Shown: positions 38,546 to 47,048, numbered from the stretch's first letter. The stretch is DNA of 52,240 nt from Actinomycetota bacterium (GCA_017852335.1 JAFMLG010000005.1:1-52240); one strand, 5' to 3'. The notes: generated by a model from the sequence alone, not told the origin. Program-made: numbers and translations.

Positions 38546-39306
38546 CGGCGCCCGGCGCCGCCCCGGCCCTCCGCGCGCTGCTGCGTCCCCGGGCGCTGGT
38601 CTCCCACGCGCTCGTGCTCGCCGTCGTCGCCGTCCTCTTCGCGCTCGGACAGTGGCAGGTCGCGCGCCTCGGCGAGGTCCGGGCGCAGAACGCGCTGCTG
38701 GCCGAGCGGCTGGCGGCGCCGTCGGCGGACCTGACCGACCTCCTCGCGGCCGGCGTCGCCGTCGCGGACCTCGAGTTCCGCCGCGTCACCGCGACCGGGA
38801 CGTTCCGGCCCGACGAGGAGGTCCTGCAGCGCAACCGGGTGAACGCCGGCCTGACGGGGCTCGACGTGCTGACCCCGCTGGACCTCGGTGACGGGCGCAC
38901 GCTCCTGGTCCGACGGGGCTGGGTCCCGCCGGACCTCGACGAGCCCCCGGTCGCGGCCGCGCCGCCGCCGGAGGGTCGGGTCCGGATCGCCGGCGTGCTC
39001 GAGGCGTCGGTCGACCAGCCGGCGTTCGGCGCCCGCGACCCCGACGACGGGCGGCTCCCGCGGGTGTTCCACCCGGACACGGCCCGGCTCGACCGGCAGA
39101 TGACGGGGACGCTGCTGCCCGTCGTCCTCCGGCTCGCGGACCCCGTCGCCGTCGACCCCGAGGGCCTGCCGCGCCCCCCCGGTCCTCCGACCCTCGACGA
39201 GGGCAGCCACCGCTCCTACGCCGTCCAGTGGCACCTCTTCGCGGTGCTGGCGCTGATCGCGTACGCCGCGTGGTGGCGACGACGGCTGCGGACGCCCGCC
39301 GCCTGA
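38542..39306 (+). CDS. SURF1 family protein (cytochrome oxidase assembly)
   Basis: A 254-residue SURF1 protein: one N-terminal transmembrane helix (about 19-34), a periplasmic domain beginning with LGQWQVARLGE, the GTF (ATGTFRPDEE) strand and LVRRGWVPPD segment, and a C-terminal transmembrane helix after YAVQWHLFA. These proteins assist heme a insertion into aa3 cytochrome oxidase. The GTG start overlaps the rhomboid stop by 4 bases. No oxidase subunit is nearby. Family features are complete. Confidence 0.93.
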   Translation: MTAPGAAPALRALLRPRALVSHALVLAVVAVLFALGQWQVARLGEVRAQNALLAERLAAPSADLTDLLAAGVAVADLEFRRVTATGTFRPDEEVLQRNRVNAGLTGLDVLTPLDLGDGRTLLVRRGWVPPDLDEPPVAAAPPPEGRVRIAGVLEASVDQPAFGARDPDDGRLPRVFHPDTARLDRQMTGTLLPVVLRLADPVAVDPEGLPRPPGPPTLDEGSHRSYAVQWHLFAVLALIAYAAWWRRRLRTPAA

Positions 39307-39326
39307 GGCGGGCCGGCCGCCCCGCC
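39307..39326. terminator. Hairpin between convergent SURF1 and methyltransferase genes
   Basis: GGCGGG (39307-39312) and CCCGCC (39321-39326) form a 6-bp stem with an 8-base loop in the 25-base convergent gap. It may end both transcripts. There is no U-tract. Confidence 0.4.
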
Positions 39327-39331
39327 CGGCG

Positions 39332-40456
39332 TCAGGCGGGCCGGGCCAACCGGTGGTGGACGACGCCCCACTCCGTCCCGTCGCGGGCGGCGAACAGCTC
39401 CTCGCAGGCGACGAGGAACGTCCGCCAGCGGTGCCACCGCCGCTCCCCCTCGGCCCGCGTCGCCCCGACCGCCAGCTCGGCCACGACCTCGTCGCGCCGG
39501 CCCTCGAGGTTCTCCCGCCACGCGGCCAGCGTCCGCGTGTACTGCCGGCCGTCCACGCGCCACGTCTGCAGGTGCGTCAGCGCGTCCATCGCGGCCGGGA
39601 TGAGGTCCTCCGACGGCATCGTGCCGCCGGTGAAGAAGTGGCGGGCCATCCAGTCGCCGGCCCCGCCCGTCTCGAAGAGGTAGGTGCGGTCGCGGTGGGC
39701 GAAGACGTGGACGAACAGCTCGCCACCGGGCCGCAGCCAGCGTGCGATGCGGCGGCCGAGCTCGCGGTGGTTCCGGACGTGCTCGAGCATCTCGACGCTG
39801 ACGACGCGATCGAACGACCCGAACCCCGGCGGCGTCTCCCCCACGCCGAGCGTCCCGACGTCCGCGGTCACGACGCGGACGTTGTCGAGCCCCCGCTCGT
39901 GGGCGGCCGCCGTGATGTGCGCCCGCTGCCGGGTCGAGTTGGAGACCGCGAGGATGCGGGACGACGGGTACCGCTCGGCCATGAACAGGGTCAGCGACCC
40001 CCAGCCGCACCCGAGCTCGAGGACGTCCTGCCCGTCCGTCAGCCCGGCCCGACGGCAGGTCAGGTCGAGCATCCGGTCCTCGGCCCCGGCCAGGTCGCCG
40101 CCGTGCTCGGGCCACCAGGCGCAGGAGTACTTCAGGCGCGGGCCGAGCATCAGCTCGAACACCCGCGGCGGGACCTCGTAGTGCTGGGTGTTGGCGTCGT
40201 CGACCGCGACCGTGACCGGACCGGACCAGAGCCGCTCGCGCAGCGCCGCCTCGCCCGGACCCGACGCCTCGCGCCGGCGACCGAGCAGGCCGCGGATGGC
40301 GGCGCGCAGGACCGGGTCGGGCAGCCGCCCCCCGTCGACGACGGCGTCGACGAGCGCCCGCGGATCGCCGACGGTCGCCCGCGCGGCGGACCCGAGGCCC
40401 CGGCCGAGCGTCCCCGCCAGAGCCCCGGCCCGGGCCAGCGGTCCGGTCCCGCTCAC
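39332..40456 (-). CDS. CFA-like SAM methyltransferase of the coclaurine N-methyltransferase (CNMT) type
   Basis: A 374-residue SAM enzyme of the CFA/mycolate synthase superfamily. YSC at 110-112, LELGCGWG at 146-153 (SAM loop) and EMLEHV at 222-227 are shared with CFA synthases. The C-terminal part differs: LFVHVFAHRD, GDWMARHFFTGGTMPS (268-282) and a WRVDGRQYTRT-like strand match plant coclaurine and tetrahydroprotoberberine N-methyltransferases. The N-terminal 75 residues are a helical extension. As the last gene of the lipid operon (4-base overlap with cfa), it likely modifies a lipid or polar amine headgroup, but the substrate is unknown. Confidence 0.82.
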   Translation of the reverse strand: MSGTGPLARAGALAGTLGRGLGSAARATVGDPRALVDAVVDGGRLPDPVLRAAIRGLLGRRREASGPGEAALRERLWSGPVTVAVDDANTQHYEVPPRVFELMLGPRLKYSCAWWPEHGGDLAGAEDRMLDLTCRRAGLTDGQDVLELGCGWGSLTLFMAERYPSSRILAVSNSTRQRAHITAAAHERGLDNVRVVTADVGTLGVGETPPGFGSFDRVVSVEMLEHVRNHRELGRRIARWLRPGGELFVHVFAHRDRTYLFETGGAGDWMARHFFTGGTMPSEDLIPAAMDALTHLQTWRVDGRQYTRTLAAWRENLEGRRDEVVAELAVGATRAEGERRWHRWRTFLVACEELFAARDGTEWGVVHHRLARPA

Positions 40457-41763
40457 CACGCCGCCGCCACGTCGGCCTCCCGGAGGGCCACGTGCGGCCC
40501 CCCGTACGGCGCGGTGCCGAGCGCGCCGTTCGTGGCCCGCGTCAGGACCAGCTGGAGGTCGTTGAGGTACCGCGCCAGGAACGCGCCCTCGCAGTACGCG
40601 AGGTAGAACTCCCAGAGCCGCACGAACGCGTCGTCGAACCCGAGGCGGTGCACGTCGTCGAGGCGGCCGAGGAACCGCTCGCGCCAGTGGCGCAGCGTCT
40701 CGGCGTACTGGGGCCCGAGGTTCTCGAGGTCCTCGACGAACAGGCGCGAGCGGCGGGTCATCGCCCGGGCCATCGAGGTCAGCGAGGGCAGGTGCCCTCC
40801 GGGGAAGATCGCGCGCTGGATGAAGTCGGGGCGACGCCGGTACGCCCGCTCGCGCTGGTCGGGCAGCGTGATGACCTGCACGACGGCCAGCCCGTCGGGT
40901 GCGAGCAGTCGATCCACGGCCCGGAAGTACGTCCCGAGGTAGCGGTGTCCCACGGCCTCGAGCATCTCGATCGAGACGATGCGGTCGAACGTCCCCTCGA
41001 GGTGGCGGTAGTCCATCAGCCGCACCTCGATCCGGTCCTGGAGCCCCTCGCGCGCGACCAGGTCGCGGACGTGGGCGTGCTGCGCGTCCGAGAGCGTGAC
41101 CGCGGTCACGCGGCAGTCGTGCTCGCGCGCGGCGAGGACGGCGAACGCCCCCCACCCGCACCCGATCTCGAGGACGCGGAGCCCTGGCTCGAGGCGCGCC
41201 TTCGCCGCGAGGTCCGCGAGCTTCGCCCGCTGCGCGTCCTCGAGGGACTGGCCCGGCGCCTCGAACCGGGCGCAGGAGTAGGTCATCGAGTCGTCGAGGA
41301 ACAGCCGGTACAGCTCGTTCGAGAGGTCGTAGTGCGCGACGATGTTGCGCCGGGCGCGGCCGATGCGGTTCCCGCGGAGCGCGTGCCCGACGCGGTCGAC
41401 GACGACGTTCCCGACCGCGGCCGGCGTGACGCGGCGGAGCGCCGGCCGGTTCGCGATCAGCAGGCGGATCAGCGACACGAGGTCCGGCGAGGACCACTCG
41501 CCGCGGACGTAGGACTCGCCCAGCCCGACCGAGCCGCCCGAGGCCAGCCGCGACCAGAACCACGGGTCGCGGACCTCGACGCGGGCCGCCAGCGGATGGG
41601 CGTCCGAGCCGAACCGCAGGACCTCCCCGTCCTCGGCGACGACCTCGAGGGTCCCGACCCGGATCCCGCCCAGCACGGCCACGACCGCCCGCCGCGCCCG
41701 CCCCGACCGCCGGGCCGACGCGGGCCGCACCGGGACGTCGGCCCCCGTCTCCGCGACGCTCAT
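40453..41763 (-). CDS. cfa: Cyclopropane-fatty-acyl-phospholipid synthase
   Basis: A 436-residue enzyme that transfers a methylene or methyl group from SAM to a double bond in membrane acyl chains. It has an N-terminal lipid-interaction domain (about 30-130). HYDLSNELYRLFLDDSMTYSC (144-164) carries the active-site region, and EIGCGWG (199-205) binds SAM. SIEMLEAVGHRY and the late AYCEGAF supply other conserved residues. Related enzymes make cyclopropane, 10-methyl or furan-precursor acyl chains, so the exact product is open. It lies in a four-gene operon with a flavin oxidoreductase. It starts at ATG 41763 with a 4-base overlap. Confidence 0.9.
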   Translation of the reverse strand: MSVAETGADVPVRPASARRSGRARRAVVAVLGGIRVGTLEVVAEDGEVLRFGSDAHPLAARVEVRDPWFWSRLASGGSVGLGESYVRGEWSSPDLVSLIRLLIANRPALRRVTPAAVGNVVVDRVGHALRGNRIGRARRNIVAHYDLSNELYRLFLDDSMTYSCARFEAPGQSLEDAQRAKLADLAAKARLEPGLRVLEIGCGWGAFAVLAAREHDCRVTAVTLSDAQHAHVRDLVAREGLQDRIEVRLMDYRHLEGTFDRIVSIEMLEAVGHRYLGTYFRAVDRLLAPDGLAVVQVITLPDQRERAYRRRPDFIQRAIFPGGHLPSLTSMARAMTRRSRLFVEDLENLGPQYAETLRHWRERFLGRLDDVHRLGFDDAFVRLWEFYLAYCEGAFLARYLNDLQLVLTRATNGALGTAPYGGPHVALREADVAAAW

Positions 41764-42608
41764 CCGCCGTCCTCCCCCGGGGCCCCGTCCGGGCCCCGCT
41801 CCGGGTCCGATGATGGCACGCCGCCGCCACGGACGCGGACGGCCCCCGGCGGCGGCGCCGGACGGCGGTGGAACGGCGCCCCCTTGCGCCAGAGGCGCAG
41901 CGCGTGGCCGTGGATCGCTCCGAGCGCCGCCAGCGAGACCAACGGGTGCCGGACCAGGGTCGCGGCGACCCCGCGCCCGTCGAGCGGCCGGTGCCGGCCG
42001 TCCTGGACCGCGTCGAGGATCGGCCCGTCGGCGTCCGAGACCTCCATGCGGACGAGGACGCGCGGTCCCGGCGGGTCCCCCGGCGGCAGGAACGCGAACC
42101 GGTACCCGAGGCCCTCGACGGGGAGGAACGGGGAGACGTGCAGCGCCTTCGTCGCCGCCGCGCGCCACAGGCCGTCCGGGCCCGGCTCCGGCGCGTCGAG
42201 GACGTACAGCGACCGGTCCCCGAACGTGCTGGTCACCTCGGCCACGACCATCCCGAGCGTCCCGTCCGGATGATGGGCGAACCACCACGCCACCGGGTTG
42301 AAGACGTGCCCGAACGTGCGCGGGTGGCAGAGCACCTGCAGGCGTCCCGCCGGCAGCCGTCCCCCGCGCTCGGCGACGAGCGCGGCCAGGCGCGGGCGCA
42401 GGGGGCCCGGCCGGCCGTCGAGGTGGTCACGCGTCCGCAGCGCCATCGGGGCGGCCCGGTCGAGGCCGAACCCCGGGACCTCGCGGTCGAGGCGGTCGAG
42501 GTCGTCGACGTCGAGCAGGGCGTGGAACGTCCGGTGCCGCAGCGCGTGCCGGACCGGTCGGTGCCGGCGGTGCCGGACCTCGCCGACGTACAGGGCGGAC
42601 GCGGTCAC
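41760..42608 (-). CDS. DUF1365 family protein
   Basis: A 282-residue DUF1365 (COG3496) protein of unknown activity. Signature stretches are LYVGEVRHRRHRPVRHAL-like N-terminus, HPRTFGHVFNPVAWWF (about 94-109), VVAEVTSTFGDRSLYVL and KALHVSPFLPVEG. The family is nearly always found between a COG2907 flavin oxidoreductase and a CFA synthase, so a role in modification of unsaturated acyl chains is likely. The GTG start overlaps the upstream stop (GTGA) and its stop overlaps the cfa ATG. Confidence 0.9.
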   Translation of the reverse strand: MTASALYVGEVRHRRHRPVRHALRHRTFHALLDVDDLDRLDREVPGFGLDRAAPMALRTRDHLDGRPGPLRPRLAALVAERGGRLPAGRLQVLCHPRTFGHVFNPVAWWFAHHPDGTLGMVVAEVTSTFGDRSLYVLDAPEPGPDGLWRAAATKALHVSPFLPVEGLGYRFAFLPPGDPPGPRVLVRMEVSDADGPILDAVQDGRHRPLDGRGVAATLVRHPLVSLAALGAIHGHALRLWRKGAPFHRRPAPPPGAVRVRGGGVPSSDPERGPDGAPGEDGG

Positions 42609-43858
42609 GGCCACGCCACGTCGAGGTGGGCCGCGACCCGGACCGCGGACCACAGCCCGTCCTCGTGGAACCCCCACCGCTGCCACGCGCCGGCGAAGAA
42701 CGTGCCCCGGAGGCCGTTGAGGCGGTCCAGCTCGGGCTGGGTCGCGACGGCGGCCGCGTCGAACGTCGGGTGGGTCACCGCGTCGCGGCGCAGCACCGTC
42801 GCCGCGCGCGGCGGCCGGGGCGGGTTGATCGAGACGAGGACCTGCGCCGGCCCCTCGAGCCCCTGCAGTCGGTTCATGAGGTAGTCGAGGCTGGCGCTCG
42901 TCGTCGGCGTCCGGCAGTCCTCGACGTGGTAGTTCCAGCTGGCCCACGCCGCCCGCCGCCGGGGCAGCAGCGTGTCGTCGGTGTGGACCCACCGCTCGTT
43001 GCGGCTGGCCCGCCACGCGCCGAGCAGCGCGCGCTCGTCGTCGCTCGGATCGGCGAGGACGGCCAGTGACTCGTCGGCGTGCCCCGCCAGCACGACGGCG
43101 TCGAACCGCTCGGTCCCGGCGTCGGTGGTGACGTGCGGCCCGTCGGGTCGACGCTCCACGCGCCGGACGGCGGCACCGAGCCGGACCCGGTCGCCGAGCG
43201 GCGCGAGGAGCCGTGCGTGGTAGGTCCGCGCGCCGCCGACGACGGTCCGCCAGGCGAGGTGCTGGCGGACGCCGAGCAGCCCGTGGTTCGCGAAGAACGC
43301 GACGAGGCTCCGGGTCGGGAAGCCGGCCGCGTCCGCCGTCCCCGACGACCAGATCGCGGCGGCCATCGGCAGCAGGTAGTGGCGCCGGAGCTCGTCGCCG
43401 AGCCCGTGGGCGGAGAGGAAGCCGTCGAGCGGACCGTCGTCCAGCGCGCCGGCGCGGTGCGCCCGGTCGGCCAGGCGGTTGAACCGCGCCATGTCGCGGA
43501 GCATCCGCCAGTGGCCGGGGTCGAGCAGCCGGTGCGGCTGCGCCAGGACCCCCCGGGCCGAACCGGCGTACTCGAGGTCGCACCGCGCGCAGGTCAGCGA
43601 CCAGGACATGTCGGACGGCGCGGTCGCGACGCCGAGCTCGTCGAGGAGGCGCGTGAGCAGCGGGTACGTCGTGTCGTTGAGGACGATGAAGCCGGTGTCG
43701 ACCGGCCGGACGCCGCCGTCCGGCGCCGGGACGTCGAGGGTGTCCGTGTGGCCGCCGGCCCGGGCCTCGCGCTCCAGGAGGACCACGTCGTGCCGGCGGG
43801 CGAGGAGCCAGGCGGTCGCGGCCCCGGCGATGCCCGAGCCGACGACCGCGACGCGCAT
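42605..43858 (-). CDS. FAD/NAD(P)-binding oxidoreductase (COG2907 amine-oxidase type)
   Basis: A 417-residue flavoprotein. The dinucleotide-binding motif GSGIAG is at 7-12, followed by ER-x-AGGHTDT (30-40), as in amine oxidases and phytoene desaturases. PVDTGFIVLN and TYPLLTRLL are family marks. The C-terminus FFAGAWQRWGFHEDGL closes the FAD site. The family is linked genetically to acyl-chain modification together with DUF1365 and CFA synthase. It is the first gene of the operon. ATG 43858 has GGAGG 6 bases upstream, and a TAGCCT -10 lies 49 bases upstream. Confidence 0.88.
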   Translation of the reverse strand: MRVAVVGSGIAGAATAWLLARRHDVVLLEREARAGGHTDTLDVPAPDGGVRPVDTGFIVLNDTTYPLLTRLLDELGVATAPSDMSWSLTCARCDLEYAGSARGVLAQPHRLLDPGHWRMLRDMARFNRLADRAHRAGALDDGPLDGFLSAHGLGDELRRHYLLPMAAAIWSSGTADAAGFPTRSLVAFFANHGLLGVRQHLAWRTVVGGARTYHARLLAPLGDRVRLGAAVRRVERRPDGPHVTTDAGTERFDAVVLAGHADESLAVLADPSDDERALLGAWRASRNERWVHTDDTLLPRRRAAWASWNYHVEDCRTPTTSASLDYLMNRLQGLEGPAQVLVSINPPRPPRAATVLRRDAVTHPTFDAAAVATQPELDRLNGLRGTFFAGAWQRWGFHEDGLWSAVRVAAHLDVAWP

Positions 43859-43907
43859 GCCGACCTCCGGCCGCGGGCGCACTGCGCACCCGGCGGGCCC
43901 GGCGCGG

Positions 43908-43948
43908 AGGCTACGGCGGCGGGGCCGGACCCCGGCGCTCGCTAGCGT
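43908..43948. promoter_or_regulatory. Divergent promoters, lipid operon / YczE-like gene
   Basis: Minus-strand TAGCCT (43913-43908) serves the four-gene lipid operon. Plus-strand TAGCGT (43943-43948) ends exactly 6 bases before ATG 43955, predicting a leaderless mRNA for the YczE-like gene. Confidence 0.5.
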
Positions 43949-43954
43949 CCGCCC

Positions 43955-44611
43955 ATGCCCCCGACCGGTCCGTCCCGCCGCGGGCGGGTCCGTCCGGTCG
44001 AGGCCGCCGCCCGCCTGCTCGCCGGCCTCGTGCTCTGCGGGACGGGCGTGGCGCTGCTGGTCCGCTCGGGGCTCGGTCTCGGACCGTGGGACGTGCTCCA
44101 CGAGGGGCTGGCCACGCTGACCGGGCAGCCGATCGGCCGCATGGTCATCGCGGTCGGCGCGGTCGTCCTGCTGGGCTGGCTCCCGCTGCGCCAGCGACCC
44201 GGCGTCGGGACGATCTCGAACGTGCTCGTCATCGGGCTGACCGTCGACGCCGTCCTGGCCGTCACCGTCGATCCGGTCGGCCTGCCGCTGCGGATCGCGT
44301 ACGCGACCGCCTCGGTGCCCCTGATGGGCGTCGGGTCCGGGCTGTACCTGGGGGTGGACCTCGGTCCCGGCCCGCGGGACGGCATCATGACCGGGCTCGC
44401 GGCGCGCGGCGTCCCCGTCGCCGTCGCGCGGACCGGGATCGAGCTGTCGGCGCTGGCCGCCGGCTGGCTCCTCGGCGGGACGGTCGGCGTCGGGACCGTG
44501 TGGTTCGCCCTCGGGGTCGGCCCGGCCGTGGCATGGGCCCTCCCGCGCCTCCGGGCGTCCTGGCACCGCGACGCGGTCGCCGTCGCGACCGGGGGACCTG
44601 CGCCGTCGTGA
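43955..44611 (+). CDS. YczE/YyaS/YitT-type membrane protein
   Basis: A 218-residue membrane protein with about five or six hydrophobic segments. GLGLGPWDVLHEGL (about 44-57) and the later GSGLYLGVDLGPGPRDGIM are the repeated YczE/YitT signature. The family is of uncertain function; some members affect antibiotic or lipopeptide production in Bacillus. It is predicted to be leaderless, and no ribosome binding site is seen. Its start is divergent from the lipid operon but I see no functional link. Confidence 0.85.
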   Translation: MPPTGPSRRGRVRPVEAAARLLAGLVLCGTGVALLVRSGLGLGPWDVLHEGLATLTGQPIGRMVIAVGAVVLLGWLPLRQRPGVGTISNVLVIGLTVDAVLAVTVDPVGLPLRIAYATASVPLMGVGSGLYLGVDLGPGPRDGIMTGLAARGVPVAVARTGIELSALAAGWLLGGTVGVGTVWFALGVGPAVAWALPRLRASWHRDAVAVATGGPAPS

Positions 44612-44624
44612 CGCAGCCCGGACC

Positions 44625-44651
44625 TACCCTCCGGCATCCGCCCCGTACCGT
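44625..44651 (+). promoter_or_regulatory. Two candidate -10 boxes before the small gene at 44721
   Basis: TACCCT (44625-44630) and TACCGT (44646-44651) lie in the 109-base gap after the YczE-like gene. Either could drive the small gene and marP. Nothing else is visible in the gap. Confidence 0.35.
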
Positions 44652-44720
44652 GGCCGCGAACCCACCGCGGTCGGCCCCCGGGGCCGCCGCACCGGGACGA
44701 CGAGACGAGGGCGAGGCCAC

Positions 44721-44972
44721 ATGACGGAGCGGTCCGGATCGGTCGCGACGATGGAGCGGGGCTCGGACGCCACCCTCGAGTGGCTCCGGGCCGAGTTCCC
44801 CGAGTGGGACGTCCGCGTCGAGCGGACCTCGACCGGTCACGCCGAGCGCGTGCTCTGGGTCGCCGCCCGCGAGGGGCACCACCCGCAGGCCGAACTCTCC
44901 GCCGCGAAGCTGCACTCGCGGCTCGCCGACTACCTCGAGCGCGAGGCCCGGAGGTCGGCCGCCCGCAACTGA
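44721..44972 (+). CDS. Small hypothetical protein upstream of marP
   Basis: An 83-residue soluble protein that I do not recognise. The sequence suggests a small alpha/beta fold: LEWLRAEFPEWDVRVERT, a strand (RVLWVAAREG) and a final helix (SAAKLHSRLADYLERE). The ATG has a GAGG 6-9 bases upstream. It precedes the MarP-like gene by 31 bases on the same strand and may be co-transcribed. The amino acid composition is balanced, unlike the Arg/Pro-rich antisense frames, so it is probably real. Confidence 0.65.
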   Translation: MTERSGSVATMERGSDATLEWLRAEFPEWDVRVERTSTGHAERVLWVAAREGHHPQAELSAAKLHSRLADYLEREARRSAARN

Positions 44973-45003
44973 GGCGGTCCGTCCCGCAGCCACGGGGGTC
45001 GCG

Positions 45004-46239
45004 GTGTCGGCGCTGACCGAGGACCCCGTCGGACTGCTCCGTGACCTGGTCGGGCAGCTCCGTGGTGCGGACCTGACCTCGCTCGACCTGGCCCTGCTGG
45101 TGCTGCTCCTCCTCACGATCCTCGGCGGCCTGCGCGCGGGCCTCGTCGCGCGTGCGACGCGGCTGGCCGGCGTCGCCCTCGGCCTCCTCGCGCTGGGCGT
45201 GACCGTCCCGGCGGTCCTCTCGGCGATCGACCCCGATCTGCTCGCCGTCCGGGTCGGCCTCGCCGTCGCGGTCGCGGCGGGAACCGTCGCCGCGGTCACG
45301 GCCGCCGTGATGGCGGTGACCGCCCCCGTCCGGGCGGTGCTCCGGCTCGGACCGCTCTCGCTGGTCGACCGGGCGGCCGGGGCGGTCGCGAGCGGCATCG
45401 CCGCCGTCCTCGTCGCGTGGCTGCTGGTCCCCGCGGCCGCCGCGATCCCCGGTCGCGTCAGCGCGGAGGTCCGGGCCTCGGCCGTGCTCGGCGCCGTCGA
45501 CGCGACGCTGCCGCCGCAGCCGGACGTCACCCGGAGCCTCCGGGCGCTCGTCGGCCTGGCCGGCTCGCCCGAGCCCCTGGCCGACCTCCTCCCGACGCCG
45601 ACGCCGGCCGCACCGCCGCCCGACGGCGCGGGGCTGCTCGACGGGACGGCCGGGTCGACCGGTCTCGCCGCCGCGACGTGGGTCCACGTCGTCGGATGCG
45701 GCCGGCTGCAGACGGGGTCGGGGTTCGCCATCGACGCGGACCACGTCGTGACCAACGCCCACGTCGTCGCGGGCGGCCGGGAGCTCTCCATCCGCGACGG
45801 CGCCGGCGGCACCCGCGAGGCCGTCGTCGTCGCGTTCGACCCGGGCCGCGACCTCGCGCTGCTCGCCGCCCCCGGGCACGGGCTGACCCCGCTGACCCCG
45901 ACGGGGGCCGGCGTCGGCGACCTCGCCGTCGTCGTCGGGTACCCGGGCGGGAGCACCGACCCGCGCCCCGCGGCGGCCCGCGTCGACCGGACCGTCCTCG
46001 GGGTCGGCCGGGACATCTACGGCGAGGAGGGCGCCGAGCGCGACCTCCTGTTCCTCGCGACCGAGCTGCAGCGCGGCGACTCGGGCGCGCCGGTCGTCGA
46101 CGCGGACGGCGGACTCGTCGGCGTCGTGTTCGCCGTCAGTCCGGACCGGCCGTCCGTCGCCTACGCCGTCACGGCCGACGAGGTCCGCGAGCTGCTGGCG
46201 CTGCCGCGCGCGCCCGGCGAGGCCGGACGCTGCGTCTAG
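45004..46239 (+). CDS. marP: MarP-like membrane serine protease (CvpA + trypsin fold)
   Basis: A 411-residue protein. Residues 28-150 form four transmembrane helices of the CvpA type (GGLRAGLVARATRLAG in the first loop). The periplasmic chymotrypsin-like domain has H253 (TNAHVV), D283 (GRDLALL) and S360 (QRGDSGAPV). C232 and C410 flank the protease domain and could form the regulatory disulfide known in mycobacterial MarP, which protects against acid and oxidative stress. GTG 45004 is the chosen start, with only a G-rich stretch upstream. It shares the stop bases CTAG with the converging PAQR gene. Confidence 0.9.
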   Translation: MSALTEDPVGLLRDLVGQLRGADLTSLDLALLVLLLLTILGGLRAGLVARATRLAGVALGLLALGVTVPAVLSAIDPDLLAVRVGLAVAVAAGTVAAVTAAVMAVTAPVRAVLRLGPLSLVDRAAGAVASGIAAVLVAWLLVPAAAAIPGRVSAEVRASAVLGAVDATLPPQPDVTRSLRALVGLAGSPEPLADLLPTPTPAAPPPDGAGLLDGTAGSTGLAAATWVHVVGCGRLQTGSGFAIDADHVVTNAHVVAGGRELSIRDGAGGTREAVVVAFDPGRDLALLAAPGHGLTPLTPTGAGVGDLAVVVGYPGGSTDPRPAAARVDRTVLGVGRDIYGEEGAERDLLFLATELQRGDSGAPVVDADGGLVGVVFAVSPDRPSVAYAVTADEVRELLALPRAPGEAGRCV

Positions 46240-46913
46240 CCGAGCAGGAGGACCACGGCCGCCGCGTGGAGCACCACGGCGAGGATCACGAGCACGTGGA
46301 ACAGCTCGTGGTACCCGAACCAGCCGGGCAGCACGTCGGGCCGACGCAGCGCCACGATCACCGCACCCGACGTGTAGAGCACCCCGCCGGCGACGATCAG
46401 CAGCACGACCGCCACCCCCTCGGCGACCCAGAGCCACGGCAGCAGCAGGACCGGCAGCCACCCGAGCGTGATGTAGACCGAGTTCGAGAGCCCGCGCGGG
46501 GGCGCGAACGGCAGCCACTCGAGCAGGACGCCGACCCCGGTCCCGACCGCCGCGCCGATGAGCATCGCCCGGCGGGGCCAGCCGTCCAGCCCCAGCACGG
46601 CGATGCCGGCGGCGCTGCCGCCGATCGCGGCGTAGATGCCGCTGTGGTCCAGGCGGAACAGCCGCTCGTGCATGGCCGCGTCCCACCGCCGCAGGTGCAG
46701 CAGCGCCGAGCAGGTGAACATCACGGCGACGCCGAACCCGAACAGCGCGACGCCGGCCCGCGCGCGGACCGTGTCCTGCGCCAGCGTCCAGACCACCGCC
46801 CCCGGGGCGGCGAGGAGCGCCGCGACGAGGTGCGAGGTGCCGCGGAGGCGGGGGCGCTCGGCCGCGAGGGCCAGCTCGGTGTTCCGGGAGATCCGCAGGT
46901 AGGTCCGCGCCAT
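46236..46913 (-). CDS. PAQR / hemolysin III family membrane protein
   Basis: A 225-residue, seven-helix membrane protein. SALLHLRRW (helix 2 His), RLDHSGIY (Asp-His) and GYHELFHVLVILAVVLH (late His pair) supply the conserved putative zinc ligands of the PAQR superfamily. Despite the hemolysin III label, members may be ceramidase-like hydrolases or receptors; the activity here is unknown. The ATG at 46913 has GGAGG 5 bases upstream; the GTG at 46925 would overlap that site and is less likely. A tRNA-Met-like gene lies 32 bases upstream on the same strand. Confidence 0.87.
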   Translation of the reverse strand: MARTYLRISRNTELALAAERPRLRGTSHLVAALLAAPGAVVWTLAQDTVRARAGVALFGFGVAVMFTCSALLHLRRWDAAMHERLFRLDHSGIYAAIGGSAAGIAVLGLDGWPRRAMLIGAAVGTGVGVLLEWLPFAPPRGLSNSVYITLGWLPVLLLPWLWVAEGVAVVLLIVAGGVLYTSGAVIVALRRPDVLPGWFGYHELFHVLVILAVVLHAAAVVLLLG

Positions 46914-46945
46914 CCCGTCCTCCACCGTCCCGCACCGCCCGTCGG

Positions 46946-47019
46946 TGGGCCGGGCGGGGCTCGAACCCGCGCACCCTCGATTATGAGTCGAGTGCTCTGA
47001 CCAGCTGAGCTACCGGCCC
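46946..47019 (-). tRNA. tRNA with CAT anticodon (elongator Met or Ile2)
   Basis: A 74-base cloverleaf: acceptor GGGCCGG/CCGGCCC, D arm GCTC/GAGC, anticodon stem CTCGA/TCGAG with loop CTCATAA (anticodon CAT), T arm GCGGG/CCCGC with TTCGAGC loop, discriminator A. Position 1-72 is paired, so it is not the initiator. Positions 4 and 5 are C-C, which in E. coli is the TilS recognition pattern for tRNA-Ile2, so lysidine modification is possible. CCA is not encoded. Confidence 0.93.
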
Positions 47020-47030
47020 CTCGGCGGCGG

Positions 47031-47048
47031 AGGGTACGGCGCTAGCCT
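47031..47048. promoter_or_regulatory. Divergent -10 pair, tRNA(CAT) / EamA transporter
   Basis: Minus-strand TACCCT (47036-47031) ends 11 bases before the tRNA. Plus-strand TAGCCT (47043-47048) lies 54 bases before the EamA TTG start. Confidence 0.45.

Noticed and set aside
46946-47019. Initiator tRNA-fMet
   Set aside because: The 1-72 pair is G-C, and the three G-C pairs at the bottom of the anticodon stem that mark initiators are absent.
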